From the NCBI GenBank assembly GCA_013153315.1, contig JAADES010000004.1, positions 1 through 32,028 of the forward strand: a stretch of DNA of 32,028 nucleotides, given 5' to 3'. Made by a program: the position numbers and the translations under genes. The notes beneath the pieces are model-generated. The model worked only from the letters and a program-made list of their open reading frames with translations. It was not told the DNA's origin and did not search any database. This DNA is from Aquificota bacterium. Lineage in GTDB: Bacteria > Aquificota > Aquificia > Aquificales > QOAS01. Shown here piece after piece: positions 16,775 to 27,038 of this stretch. The first letter of the stretch is position 1. The number at the start of each line of letters is the position of its first letter.

Positions 16775-17371
16775 CTATTTTTTGTCTCCTTCGGAGGGAT
16801 TATTTTGATTTCCCTGCGATTGGGCTATTATCTGTTCCTTCAACTGTTGGAAATAATTGAATAACTCCTCGGTGTGGAACTCGTGCTTGTGCATCTTTAT
16901 AAGGGTTCTCCAATCCCAATAGTTGCGTTTGGCTTCTAGGAAGGAAATTTTTTGCAACTGGTTATTTTCAAAAAGGGCGACAAAGGTTGATGTGTAGGGC
17001 TGAGGCACGCCGTAGTGTTTCCAAATTACCGCCCCGACCATAAAAACTTTGTTGCCATTTTTTTCCCCCACTCCGAATACTCCATAAACATCTTCCACCT
17101 GCGAGGGGTAGAGTTTTTTCAATCCTTCCTTAAAGGGTTCCAAAAGTTGGTTAAATTCCTCCTCCGTAAGGGGGCGGGCGTTTTTTATAGGTAAAACTTC
17201 CGTTAGTGGTGGTTCTTCGGGTTTCTTAATTTTTATTTCGGCTAGTTTTAGAACCCCTTCTTCGGGTTGGGGTTCTTCTTGACCTTCCACTTTGACTATT
17301 TTTACCTTTTTATCCTTATTGGGGTCTTTATCGTCCTTAGACCCACCGGGAAATTTTATTATTTTTGCCAT
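16775..17371 (-). CDS. Unknown protein, charged Pro-rich N-terminus plus a small folded domain
   Basis: I do not recognise this 198-residue protein. Residues 1-60 are Lys/Asp/Glu/Pro-rich and look disordered (IIKFPGGSKDD at the start, then runs of EEPQPEEG and KKPEEPPLTE). Residues 62-180 look folded: PLTEEEFNQLLEPFKEGLKKL, then VYGVFGVGEKNGNKVFMVGAVIWKHY with beta character, FVALFENNQLQKISF, and Trp-rich NYWDWRTL. The tail is Gln/Asn-rich. There is no signal peptide or membrane helix, so a cytoplasmic protein is likely. It precedes the LeuT-like gene on the same strand with a 127 bp gap, and is divergent from the NurA-like gene. Codon use looks like the neighbours, so it is probably native. 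It is real as judged by length and amino-acid pattern. Confidence 0.75.
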   Translation of the reverse strand: MAKIIKFPGGSKDDKDPNKDKKVKIVKVEGQEEPQPEEGVLKLAEIKIKKPEEPPLTEVLPIKNARPLTEEEFNQLLEPFKEGLKKLYPSQVEDVYGVFGVGEKNGNKVFMVGAVIWKHYGVPQPYTSTFVALFENNQLQKISFLEAKRNYWDWRTLIKMHKHEFHTEELFNYFQQLKEQIIAQSQGNQNNPSEGDKK

Positions 17372-17461
17372 CGGTAGTTTAAATTATGGATTTCTTTTTT
17401 TTGAAAAGAGCATCAAAACCTTCTTTGGGTTATACAAAAAGCTCCGTTAACATAAAAGAAA

Positions 17462-18475
17462 ATGTTGAGGTTTTTCCCGCAAAGGGAAGAAAAGAGCGAA
17501 GATTTTAAACCTAAAAAGGTTGTTAAAAGTTTAAAACCCGATTGGGAAAAACCTTTAAAAGGGTGGCAACCGATAGAGGTCGATTTAAATCTTTTACCCA
17601 AAAGGGTTTTTTTTATAGATGGCGTTAGAAGAACCGAACTTAGGGTTTCCATTTTTGATGGAAAAACCTTTTTAGGGGAAGGTATTTTCGTTTCCCTGGG
17701 GGCGGGGTTTGTGGAAATAGATTTCTCCCGAAGGTTTTTCCGCTACCGACCTAAACTTTTCAATGGGGTAAAAAGATATTTCATTCACAACGCGGCAAAA
17801 AAAATTAACAACTTTCCCACCGAGTGGAATATAAAAGGTAGGGGCTTTAATACGGTTTACAAAACAATTTATTCCCCCGACGAGGATATATCGGCCTTTG
17901 CCAACCTTCTAATGAGAAAATTGGAAGTGGAAACCTTTAAAGGTTTAAAACTCCAAGAGGGCGATTTCCTCCTTATGGATGGAACGGTTAAAACTACCAA
18001 GTTTGTGCCTAATGTGGCCTACCTCGCAAAGGATTTTCGATATATCCACCTCGATGAGGAATATTTTGAAATTCTTTTCAACCTCAAAAAGGGACAAAGA
18101 ACTCCCGCCTTCCTTTTTGAGGAGATAACCACCTATTTCGACAAAAGGGAAGGGAAATTTAAAGAAAGGGTTGTTCCCAAAATAGGAACCTACATTAAAT
18201 TGGCCGACAATAGTCCGCAGCCAAGTTTTAAAGAAAATCCCTTTTTCGGTTTGGCGAGAATCGAAATCCCTTTGGCTGAAAACAAAAAAGAGGCAATCCT
18301 TACTTTGGAAAAAGCTGCAGCTGTGGCGGTATTTTTTGCCAACCACCCTTTAAGGGATAAACGTTCGCCCCAAAACCTGACGCCGATAGCTTTTTTAGAA
18401 AAACACCTGAGGAGGTATTTGGGACACTATTCCCTTTTGAGGAGGGAAATACAGAATTACCTACAAAGGTTATAA
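17462..18475 (+). CDS. Putative NurA-domain nuclease
   Basis: The 337-residue protein has the layout of the NurA family: an early VFFIDGVRRTELRV block (Asp53, with a second acidic residue soon after), a middle acidic helix (LMRKLEVE, 150-157), LLLMDGTVK (Asp173), a RIEIP strand (266-270), and a C-terminal block with HPLRDKRSPQNLTPIAFLEKHLRRYLG (295-321). In NurA the two Asp residues bind Mn2+ at a 5'-3' nuclease site. NurA normally works with the HerA hexameric ATPase in DNA end resection; no herA is present here. The match is by motif pattern, so a more distant RNase H-like nuclease is possible. It has no signal peptide. It ends 42 bp from the convergent RlmI gene. Confidence 0.6.
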   Translation: MLRFFPQREEKSEDFKPKKVVKSLKPDWEKPLKGWQPIEVDLNLLPKRVFFIDGVRRTELRVSIFDGKTFLGEGIFVSLGAGFVEIDFSRRFFRYRPKLFNGVKRYFIHNAAKKINNFPTEWNIKGRGFNTVYKTIYSPDEDISAFANLLMRKLEVETFKGLKLQEGDFLLMDGTVKTTKFVPNVAYLAKDFRYIHLDEEYFEILFNLKKGQRTPAFLFEEITTYFDKREGKFKERVVPKIGTYIKLADNSPQPSFKENPFFGLARIEIPLAENKKEAILTLEKAAAVAVFFANHPLRDKRSPQNLTPIAFLEKHLRRYLGHYSLLRREIQNYLQRL

Positions 18476-18517
18476 AGAAAAATAGAGTTCTAAGAAAGTT
18501 AGAAATTTTGTAAATCC

Positions 18518-19672
18518 TTAAAAGGGATAAAGTTGAACATCGAGACATTTTAGATACCAACTTTCGGGGAAAAAGGGCACATAGGGGTGGTCTTTGGGCT
18601 GACCTCTTAAACTTCTAACAAATATCCTTTTTCCCGCATCGGAGGCCGCCAGTCTGACCTGCCGAGTTAGCTCTTCGGCCGAAATTTGGTAAGTGCAGGT
18701 GCAAATAAACAATCTTCCTAAAGGGTTTAATTTTTTAAAGGCCTTGTAGGCCAATTTCCAAACCGCCCACAAAATGCTTTCTTTTTCCTTTTTAGTTTTG
18801 GCTATGGCGGGCGGGTCGGCGATTATTAAATCGTAGCTTTGGTCGGTATTTTCCAAAAATTCGAAGGCGTTGGCCGCTATAAATTCCACCTCAACCCCGT
18901 TTAGCTTTGCGTTTTCCCTGGCTATCTCTAAAACATCGGCGTTAATATCCACCGCCCAAACTTTAGCCCCCTTTTTGGCCGCATACACCGCAAAACCGCC
19001 GGTATGGGTAAACAAATCTAAAACCTTTTGCCCCCTTTCCACACTTTCGGCTATATACAGGCGGTTGTCCCTTTGGTCGAGGTAAAAACCTGTTTTTAAT
19101 CCTTTCTCCACATCTACGAGGAACTTTATACCGTTTTCCTCTATTAGGACGGGATTTTTCAGTTCCCCATAAAGGAGACCTTTAAACTCTTTTAAACCCT
19201 CGGCTAGGCGACCTTTAAAATCGCTCCTTTCATAGATAAATCTCGGTTTAAAAACCTCCACCAGAGCAGGTAGGTATATTTCTTTTAAAACCTCCATAGG
19301 ATAGCTTCGAACTTGGATAACCAAACCCTGGTCGTATTTATCTACTATCAAACCACTTAAAAGGTCACTTTCGGAAAATACCGCCCTAAAGGCGTTGGAA
19401 GCAATACCTTCCCGCAAAAGGAGGGATTTTTTTAACCTTTCAATGAAAAAGTTGGTATTTATATCCTCCTCTCGGTAGGTTAAAACTCTAAAAGCAATCC
19501 TTGAATGGGAGGAGTAGGTTCCCTTTGCGAGGAAATTACCTTTGTAATCCAAAAGGGTGGCTATTATTCCTTCACCTTCCACCTTTAGGATTTCATCCCT
19601 AAAAACCCATGGGTAAAAGTGTTTAATCTTCTTTTCCTTTCCCTTTTTTAGGTAGATTTTGACGGTCGACAT
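18518..19672 (-). CDS. rlmI: RlmI-type 23S rRNA m5C1962 methyltransferase
   Basis: Class I S-adenosylmethionine-dependent methyltransferase; E. coli RlmI methylates C1962 of 23S rRNA. The 384-residue protein has the N-terminal PUA domain (KGKEKKIKHFYPWVFRDEI, about 9-27), a central linker domain with GLIVDKY, and the Rossmann domain with VLDLFTHTGGFAVYAA (SAM-binding motif I), VDINADVLEIARENAKLNG, and ADPPA (motif IV). Two Cys near 324 and 326 in FICTCTYQIS are candidates for the catalytic nucleophile. RlmI-like proteins cover a few related specificities, so the exact base is less certain than the family. The start codon is only 27 bp from that of the divergent helicase, so their promoters must overlap or lie inside the opposite coding region. 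Confidence 0.92.
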   Translation of the reverse strand: MSTVKIYLKKGKEKKIKHFYPWVFRDEILKVEGEGIIATLLDYKGNFLAKGTYSSHSRIAFRVLTYREEDINTNFFIERLKKSLLLREGIASNAFRAVFSESDLLSGLIVDKYDQGLVIQVRSYPMEVLKEIYLPALVEVFKPRFIYERSDFKGRLAEGLKEFKGLLYGELKNPVLIEENGIKFLVDVEKGLKTGFYLDQRDNRLYIAESVERGQKVLDLFTHTGGFAVYAAKKGAKVWAVDINADVLEIARENAKLNGVEVEFIAANAFEFLENTDQSYDLIIADPPAIAKTKKEKESILWAVWKLAYKAFKKLNPLGRLFICTCTYQISAEELTRQVRLAASDAGKRIFVRSLRGQPKDHPYVPFFPESWYLKCLDVQLYPF

Positions 19673-19699
19673 TGCAGTTTATTTAAATTTCTAAACCTT

Positions 19700-21832
19700 G
19701 TGGCGAAGGAAAATTTAAATAAAGAGCAGAGGGAGGCTGTCGAATTTATGGGACGCCCGCTCTTGGTGGTGGCGGGCGCGGGTAGCGGAAAAACCAAAAC
19801 CTTGGTTGCAAAAATCGAACATTTAATAAAAAACGGCTACGACCCTAAAAGAATTTTGGCTATAACCTTCACCAACAAAGCCGCCAAAGAATTAAAAGAA
19901 AGAATAAAGAAATCCTTAGGTGTTTCCCTACCGTGGGTTGGAACCTTCCACTCGGTAGCGGGAAGAATTTTAAGGATGGGAGGCCACCGTTTGGGGCTTT
20001 CTCCCGATTTTGTAATCCTCGATAGGGACGATAGCGAAAGCCTTTTAAAGTTAATCCTCAAAGAATTGGAAACCGACCTAAAGGCGGATTTTTATTTAGA
20101 AGCAATATCCAAATACAAGGAAGGGAAAGATACCTTTTCCTACAAAGGGGAAATTTACAAAATAGACCAATTGGAGGATTTTGATACAGTTTTTAACGCC
20201 TACCAGGAAAAGTTAAAAGAGTTAAACGCCTTGGACTTTGATGACCTTCTTAACTATGCCGTTAGACTGCTAAAGGAATTTCCCCAAGTTAGGGAGAAAC
20301 TTCAAAGGCATTTCCAATACATTCTGGTGGACGAGTATCAGGATACGAACGAAATCCAATATGAATTTATCCGACTGCTTGCCCGCGATAATGTTTGTGT
20401 GGTGGGTGACCCCAACCAGGCTATTTATGAGTGGCGGGGTGCAAAGCCCGAAAACATTTTAAGATTCCACGAGGATTTCAACCCCAAAGTGGTAAAACTG
20501 GAAACCAATTACCGTTCCAAGGGGGTTATTTTAGAGATAGCCAACGCGGTAATAAAAAAATGTGACCCCAAATGGGTTAATTTAATCCCTACCCTAAGGA
20601 GTTCTAAAGATTTCGGTCAAAAACCTTTGGTTAAAGAGTTCTTCAGCGAAAGGGACGAGGCTCAATGGATAGCCTCCGAAATTATCAAGCTTAAAGCCCA
20701 AGGTTACCAACTGAAGGATATTGCTATTTTGGTAAGAAGCTCCCACCTTATGGATGTTTTGGATAAAGCCTTGGCGGCAAGAAATATTCCCCACACCCTT
20801 ATAGGGGGGAAAGGAATTTACGAACGGAAGGAAATCAAAGATTTGTTGGCCTTTTTAAGATTTATTCAGAACCCCGCCGACTTTCTCGCCTTCGAGAGGA
20901 TTTTAAAGATATTTTTCAACCGCAAATGGGAAAGGATTTATAAAGACCTTTCCAAGTATTACAAAACCGATTGGGTGGAAACCCTCAAGATTGTGGCCTA
21001 CTATTTGGAACCCGAAATTAGGGAACCTCTAACAAGGTTGCTCCAATTTATGGTTAACTTAAAAGAAGACCAAAAAAGGAAAAAATTTGCCGATGTCTTA
21101 GAACAACTTTTGGACGCTGTAGATTATTATTCCTACCTCGACAAGGAAACAAATCCCGAACGGAGAAGGGACAACGTTAGATGGTTTTTAAACCTCTGTA
21201 AGGCTTTCCAAGATAAGGGAAAAGAGCTTTCCCAGTTTTTGCAATCCCTTTCCCTTATGCAGTCGGAGTTAGAAAACAAAGGAAAAGGTGTAAAAATAAT
21301 GACCGTCCACGCCGCCAAAGGGTTGGAATTCGATGTGGTTTTTCTCCCCCGATTGGAAGAAGGTATTTTTCCCCACCACAGTGCATTGGAAAATCCCGAA
21401 GAACTTGAAGAGGAGAGAAGACTTTTCTATGTTGCCGTAACGAGGGCTAAAGAGAAACTCTATCTTTCCTTTGTCAGGAAAAACTTTAAAACCAAAGATG
21501 GGGAAAAAGTTGAAAGAAAACCCTCAAGGTTTTTAAAAGAAATTCCTTCCCATCTTTTGAATATAGATTCGGTGGAGCTCCTTTATGGGCAGCATTCCTA
21601 TAAGGAGAAACCTAAAAAGGGAGCTAAAAAAACAAAAACCCAAAAAACTGTCGGCGGTTTGGAAAAATATTCAACCCCGAAGTTGGTAGGTAAAAAATTC
21701 CGTGTGGGGCAAAGGGTTAAACATCCCGTTTTTGGTGAAGGAAAGATTATTTCCCTAAACGGGGTTCACGCCCGGGTCGACTTCGGGGGTGAGGTTAAAA
21801 AAATCCATACCCATTTTTTGGAAAAAGTTTAA
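19700..21832 (+). CDS. pcrA: PcrA/UvrD-type SF1 DNA helicase
   Basis: 3'-5' superfamily 1A helicase for nucleotide excision repair, mismatch-type repair or removal of RecA and transcription blocks. The 710-residue protein has LNKEQREAV (Q motif, 6-14), Walker A AGAGSGKT (25-32), TFTNKAAKE (motif Ia), DEYQDTN (211-217), GDPNQAIYEWRGA (motif III), ETNYRS (motif IV), TVHAAKGLEFDVVFLP (motif V) and VAVTRAKEKLYLS (motif VI). The C-terminal 50 residues, GQRVKHPVFGEGKI onward, form the Tudor-like domain of PcrA that binds RNA polymerase, which favours PcrA over Rep. The start is GTG at 19700, without a Shine-Dalgarno sequence; the Q motif follows directly, so the start cannot be much further downstream. 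The gap to the next gene is 69 bp. Confidence 0.95.
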   Translation: MAKENLNKEQREAVEFMGRPLLVVAGAGSGKTKTLVAKIEHLIKNGYDPKRILAITFTNKAAKELKERIKKSLGVSLPWVGTFHSVAGRILRMGGHRLGLSPDFVILDRDDSESLLKLILKELETDLKADFYLEAISKYKEGKDTFSYKGEIYKIDQLEDFDTVFNAYQEKLKELNALDFDDLLNYAVRLLKEFPQVREKLQRHFQYILVDEYQDTNEIQYEFIRLLARDNVCVVGDPNQAIYEWRGAKPENILRFHEDFNPKVVKLETNYRSKGVILEIANAVIKKCDPKWVNLIPTLRSSKDFGQKPLVKEFFSERDEAQWIASEIIKLKAQGYQLKDIAILVRSSHLMDVLDKALAARNIPHTLIGGKGIYERKEIKDLLAFLRFIQNPADFLAFERILKIFFNRKWERIYKDLSKYYKTDWVETLKIVAYYLEPEIREPLTRLLQFMVNLKEDQKRKKFADVLEQLLDAVDYYSYLDKETNPERRRDNVRWFLNLCKAFQDKGKELSQFLQSLSLMQSELENKGKGVKIMTVHAAKGLEFDVVFLPRLEEGIFPHHSALENPEELEEERRLFYVAVTRAKEKLYLSFVRKNFKTKDGEKVERKPSRFLKEIPSHLLNIDSVELLYGQHSYKEKPKKGAKKTKTQKTVGGLEKYSTPKLVGKKFRVGQRVKHPVFGEGKIISLNGVHARVDFGGEVKKIHTHFLEKV

Positions 21833-21901
21833 AAAATTGGATTAATATTCATCCTTTTCCTTCAATCAAAGGTTTTTTTTTTAATTTTTAAATACCGAAA
21901 A

Positions 21902-22396
21902 ATGGATAGACAAAAACCACAAAAAACAGCTTTGGAGACCTTAAAAAATCTCCTAGGTTTGGTTAATAGAAGCGGAAAAATCACCTTTGGGTTTGACAAC
22001 GTTAAATGGAAAACAAACAAGGGGTTTAAGGGTTTTATATTGATAGCAGAAGACCTTTCCCCCAGAGTAAAGAGGGAATTATCTTTCCTAAAAAAACGGG
22101 GATATAATATATATGAATTAAAGGTAGATAAAAAAACTTTGGGCTCTTGGTTCGGTAAAGATACCGTCGGTGTGCTGTTCTTGCCTAATACAAAGCTAAC
22201 TTTTAAAATTGAAAAGTTGCTTTTGACCGACAACAGCCTCGGTAATGAGCTGTCCACCTCTTTCGCAGAGGTGGCAGGTTCGACAACCAACAAGGAGGTA
22301 GACAACCTTGAAGCTAAAAGAATACGTAGAACAACAAGGCCTAGATTTCAATCAGATAAAAAAAATTTTAAAAGAAGATTTCGGCATAAGCGTTAG
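21902..22396 (+). CDS. YlxQ/L7Ae-like putative RNA-binding protein with basic tail
   Basis: The 164-residue protein has an L7Ae/L30e-like domain over residues 10-108: [57 protein letters not shown]. This matches the YlxQ family, small kink-turn-binding proteins usually encoded next to infB, as here. The family is normally about 100 residues; this protein adds a tail of about 55, of which the last 29 are strongly basic (14 Lys/Arg, e.g. [10 protein letters not shown] and KRRFRHKR). The codons of that basic end overlap the first 89 bp of infB in another frame. nusA and rimP, frequent partners of ylxQ, are not in the window. The product is probably a ribosome-associated RNA-binding protein; the role is inferred from family and position. 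Confidence 0.8.
   Translation: MDRQKPQKTALETLKNLLGLVNRSGKITFGFDNVKWKTNKGFKGFILIAEDLSPRVKRELSFLKKRGYNIYELKVDKKTLGSWFGKDTVGVLFLPNTKLTFKIEKLLLTDNSLGNELSTSFAEVAGSTTNKEVDNLEAKRIRRTTRPRFQSDKKNFKRRFRHKR
22254..22274 (+). promoter_or_regulatory. Perfect 8-bp hairpin just upstream of the infB ribosome binding site
   Basis: CCACCTCT at 22254-22261 is the exact reverse complement of AGAGGTGG at 22267-22274, with loop TTCGC. It lies inside the ylxQ-like reading frame and ends 17 bp before the AAGGAGGT of infB. The left arm contains ACCTC, which could also pair with GAGGT of that Shine-Dalgarno sequence, so two mutually exclusive structures can be drawn. It is not followed by a T-run, so a terminator is unlikely. 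A role in translation control or coupling is an inference; it may also be neutral coding sequence. Confidence 0.45.
22292..22299 (+). promoter_or_regulatory. Strong Shine-Dalgarno sequence that sets a TTG start for infB
   Basis: AAGGAGGT lies eight bases before the TTG at 22308, an ideal match and spacing to 16S rRNA. Most genes in this window have weak or no Shine-Dalgarno sequence, so this one decides the infB start despite the rare TTG codon and the overlap with the preceding gene. Confidence 0.85.
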
Positions 22397-24818
22397 AGCA
22401 AATTCCCGACTAACCGAAGACCTCAAACAAATGATAGATTTGGTGGCGGCGGCCCTAACCAAGCAGGAAGAAAAAACCGAAGAACAACCCACCGCCGAAC
22501 AACAAAGCCAAGAGGTAGCCCAAGAACAAACTAAAGAGGCCGAAAAACAGGAAGAAACCCAAGAGCAACCCCAAGAGCTTACCGAAGAAGAAAAAAGACG
22601 CAAAGAAATAATGGAGCTAATAGCAAAATCCCACGAAGCCCTAATAGAAAAACTCAAATTGGAAGAGGAAGAGGAGGAAGAAGAAGAAAGAAGGTATCTG
22701 CTGGCCGAACCCTACGAAGAAATAGACGAGAAAAAACGGGAAGAAATAAAGAGAAAAGCCGAAGAATTAAAAAAACTGGACGAACTCTCCTTGCTTAGGA
22801 AACTTTGGTCATTGACAAAAGACCTAAGACCTCAAGAGGAAAAACAAGAAGAGCCTAAAGAAGAGATGAAGGATAAAAAACAACCTAAAAAGAAAAAAGA
22901 AAGAAGAAAACCCGCCCCCGGCGAGAAAAGGAAAACCTTTGCCGAACAACAAAAAATGGAAGAAAAAGTTAAAAAACAGGTTCAGAAAAAAAGCTCCCGA
23001 CCTCCCAAGAAGAAAAAAGAGGAAGAAGAAATCAAAATTCTCCAAATCCCTGAAATTATCACCGTTAGGGAGCTTGCCGAGCTGTTAGACGTTCCCGCCA
23101 CCGAAATAATCGCCGAACTGATGAAAAGGGGAATTCTGGCCACTATCAACCACACCATTGACCCCCAAGTAGCGGTAGAAATTGCCGAAAAATTCGGGTA
23201 TCTGGCAGAAATTAAAACGGCCGAAGAGCAGGTTGAAGAGTTGGTTGAAAGCGAACAACAGGAAAACCCCGAAGAATTGGAAGAACGCCCGCCCATTGTT
23301 GTGGTAATGGGTCACGTTGACCACGGAAAAACCTCCCTGCTCGACAGAATAAGAAAAACCGACGTAGCCCGCAAAGAGAAAGGCGGAATTACCCAGCACA
23401 TAGGTGCTTCGCAGGTGGAACTACCCAGCGGAAAGAAAATAACCTTCCTCGACACCCCCGGACACGAAGCCTTTACCACCCTAAGGGCACGCGGTGCCAA
23501 AGTTGCCGACATAGCGGTGTTGGTTGTTGCCGCCGACGACGGGGTAATGCCCCAAACAATAGAGGCCATAAACCACGCCAAAGATGCGGGAATTCCCATA
23601 ATCGTGGCAATAAACAAAATAGACCTACCCCAAGCCAACCCCGATAGAGTTTTAAGGGAGCTATCCGAACACGGACTAATTCCCGAAGATTGGGGCGGAG
23701 ATACCCCCGTTGTTCAAGTTTCGGCAAAAACCGGCCAAGGCATAGACGAACTGCTGGAAATGATAACCTTGGTGGCCGAATTGGAAGAACTTAAAGCCAA
23801 CCCCAAAGGAAAAACCAAGGCGGTAATTATAGAAACCAAGCTCGACCCTAAACGCGGGCCTGTTGCCACCGCAATAGTTCAAAACGGAACTCTAAAGATA
23901 GGGGACATATTTGTAGCCGGCGCAACCTACGGAAGAGTAAGGGCGATGATAGACGACAAAGGGCGTCGGCTGAAAGAAGCACCCCCCGGCACACCGGTGG
24001 AAATACTAGGTTTTGAAGAGCTACCCGAACCGGGAGATATCCTAATTGTTGTGGATGATGAAAAAACCGCCCGCACTTTGGCCGAACAGAGAAAACGCCA
24101 AAAAGAGCAAGAAAAATTAAAAGGAACCGCCCTAAGGTTGGAAGACATTTATGAAAAAATCCAAAGTGGGGAATTAAAGGAACTAAAAATAGTCCTAAAG
24201 GCGGACACCATAGGTTCTATAGAAGCCCTTAAAAAGGCTTTGGAAGAACTATCCACCGACAAGGTTAAGGTTTCCATAATCCACTCGGGTGTGGGAGCTA
24301 TTTCGGAAAGCGATATTATGCTGGCCAAGGCTTCGGGTGCAATAGTTATAGGTTTTAACACCCGACCAAACCCCGCCGCACGGAAACTGTTGGAAGAAGA
24401 AAAAGTAGATGTTAGAACCTACGGCGTAATTTACGATGCGGTTGAGGACGTCAAAAAAGCCCTCGAAGGATTGCTCGAGCCCGAAAAGGTTGAAGAGGTT
24501 ATTGGACAGGCGGAAGTTAAAGCTACCTTCAAAATTAAAAAGGTCGGAACGGTCGCCGGTTGTTATGTGTTGGACGGTAAGCTGGTAAGAGGTGCCAAGG
24601 CCCGCCTTATCCGCGAAGGTGTTGTTATCTACGACGGAGAAATAGAAGGTCTAAAACGCTTTAAAGAGGACGTTAAAGAGGTTCCCAAAGGCTTCGAATG
24701 CGGTGTCAAACTCAAAGATTTCAACGATATTAAAGTTGGAGACATTATCGAGTGCTACGAAATTAAATTGGTCAAACCCAAGTTGGAGTTTGGTAAGAAA
24801 GAACAAAACCAAAAGTAA
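22308..24818 (+). CDS. infB: Translation initiation factor IF-2
   Basis: GTPase that brings initiator tRNA to the 30S subunit and promotes subunit joining. The 836-residue protein begins with a short helical domain (LKEYVEQQG...), then a long Glu/Lys/Gln-rich linker (about 55-235), the IF2_N domain ([23 protein letters not shown]), and the G domain: G1 GHVDHGKT (335-342), G3 DTPGHE (382-387), G4 NKID (436-439) and G5 SAKTGQG. Domains II, III and the C-terminal fMet-tRNA-binding domain follow ([13 protein letters not shown], ...[11 protein letters not shown]). All motifs are intact. The TTG start is supported by a strong Shine-Dalgarno sequence and makes an 89 bp overlap with the ylxQ-like gene, so translation is probably coupled. 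It ends 16 bp from a convergent gene. Confidence 0.97.
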   Translation: MKLKEYVEQQGLDFNQIKKILKEDFGISVRANSRLTEDLKQMIDLVAAALTKQEEKTEEQPTAEQQSQEVAQEQTKEAEKQEETQEQPQELTEEEKRRKEIMELIAKSHEALIEKLKLEEEEEEEEERRYLLAEPYEEIDEKKREEIKRKAEELKKLDELSLLRKLWSLTKDLRPQEEKQEEPKEEMKDKKQPKKKKERRKPAPGEKRKTFAEQQKMEEKVKKQVQKKSSRPPKKKKEEEEIKILQIPEIITVRELAELLDVPATEIIAELMKRGILATINHTIDPQVAVEIAEKFGYLAEIKTAEEQVEELVESEQQENPEELEERPPIVVVMGHVDHGKTSLLDRIRKTDVARKEKGGITQHIGASQVELPSGKKITFLDTPGHEAFTTLRARGAKVADIAVLVVAADDGVMPQTIEAINHAKDAGIPIIVAINKIDLPQANPDRVLRELSEHGLIPEDWGGDTPVVQVSAKTGQGIDELLEMITLVAELEELKANPKGKTKAVIIETKLDPKRGPVATAIVQNGTLKIGDIFVAGATYGRVRAMIDDKGRRLKEAPPGTPVEILGFEELPEPGDILIVVDDEKTARTLAEQRKRQKEQEKLKGTALRLEDIYEKIQSGELKELKIVLKADTIGSIEALKKALEELSTDKVKVSIIHSGVGAISESDIMLAKASGAIVIGFNTRPNPAARKLLEEEKVDVRTYGVIYDAVEDVKKALEGLLEPEKVEEVIGQAEVKATFKIKKVGTVAGCYVLDGKLVRGAKARLIREGVVIYDGEIEGLKRFKEDVKEVPKGFECGVKLKDFNDIKVGDIIECYEIKLVKPKLEFGKKEQNQK

Positions 24819-24834
24819 AGTTTTCTTTTTCCCT

Positions 24835-25407
24835 TTATCGGTTTTTACACTTCTCTAAATCCCACTTTTGGAAAACAATATTGACCGTGTTATCCTCTCC
24901 CGCAGAAAGGAATATCCTTTTTAGCAATCCCGTTTTCGGGTCGAAATAAACAATTACCTCCGTTAGAACCTCTTTTAAATCTTCCGTTTTAGGTTTCAGT
25001 AAAAAGGTATATTCCGAACGGGGGAGAATTTCAAAATAATCCTCCAAACGGGGGAGATTAAACAAAATCTTCACTATCGGGTTGGGATATTGGGAAAGTT
25101 CAAAAGTTTGTTTTTCCTCTCCCTCGTAGCCTACCGTTACAAGTCCATTTTTATAAACAACCACAAAAGGCGGTTGGGTGAAATAGATAACCCTATATAG
25201 GCCATCTTTTTTTTCCATTTGGGCGGTGTAATAGTCAACCGAGCCGGCAAATTGGTTTTCCTGTCGGAATAAAACCTTTCCTTGGTCGCAGTTTTCTATT
25301 TTCTCTATAAAGGTTTTCCAAAGAGGTTTTCCGTAAGTGGAATTTTCTAAAGAAAAAACCGTCGAAGGAATGAGAAAAAGAACCGAAAGAAGGATTTTTT
25401 TCAACAT
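24835..25407 (-). CDS. LolA-like outer-membrane lipoprotein carrier protein
   Basis: The 190-residue protein has a signal peptide (MLKKILLSVLFLIPSTVFS). The mature part is beta-rich, with features of the LolA/LolB fold: VLFRQENQFAGSVDYYTAQMEKKDGLYRVIYFTQPPFVVVYKNGLVTVG, then LTEVIVYFDPKTGLLKRIFL near the end. LolA carries lipoproteins through the periplasm from the LolCDE transporter to the outer membrane. Sequence conservation in this family is low, so the call rests on length, signal peptide and strand pattern. A pair of Cys (residue about 39 and near the C-terminus, EKCKNR) could form a disulfide, which is not typical of LolA. It follows thiC by 15 bp on the same strand and is likely co-transcribed with it. 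Confidence 0.7.
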   Translation of the reverse strand: MLKKILLSVLFLIPSTVFSLENSTYGKPLWKTFIEKIENCDQGKVLFRQENQFAGSVDYYTAQMEKKDGLYRVIYFTQPPFVVVYKNGLVTVGYEGEEKQTFELSQYPNPIVKILFNLPRLEDYFEILPRSEYTFLLKPKTEDLKEVLTEVIVYFDPKTGLLKRIFLSAGEDNTVNIVFQKWDLEKCKNR

Positions 25408-25422
25408 AGAAAAGAAAACATT

Positions 25423-26940
<1,518 letters not shown>

Positions 26941-27038
26941 TTAAAGAGCACAAAAAAGAGCTCTTGCTATTGTTTGTTCATCCCTATTTCTCATTAAGAA
27001 TTTCCTTTAAACGGTAAAGAAAATTTAAATTCCTCCTT

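Noticed and set aside
22600-23040. Repetitive Glu/Lys-rich sequence as a DNA repeat or low-complexity insertion
   Set aside because: It is the normal charged linker of IF2 and is in frame with the rest of the gene.
26945-26976. AAGAGC...GCTCTT repeat and AAGAGCTCTT palindrome between thiC and tsaE as an operator or terminator
   Set aside because: The palindrome has no loop and the longer pairing is six bases; no matching half-sites elsewhere in the gap.
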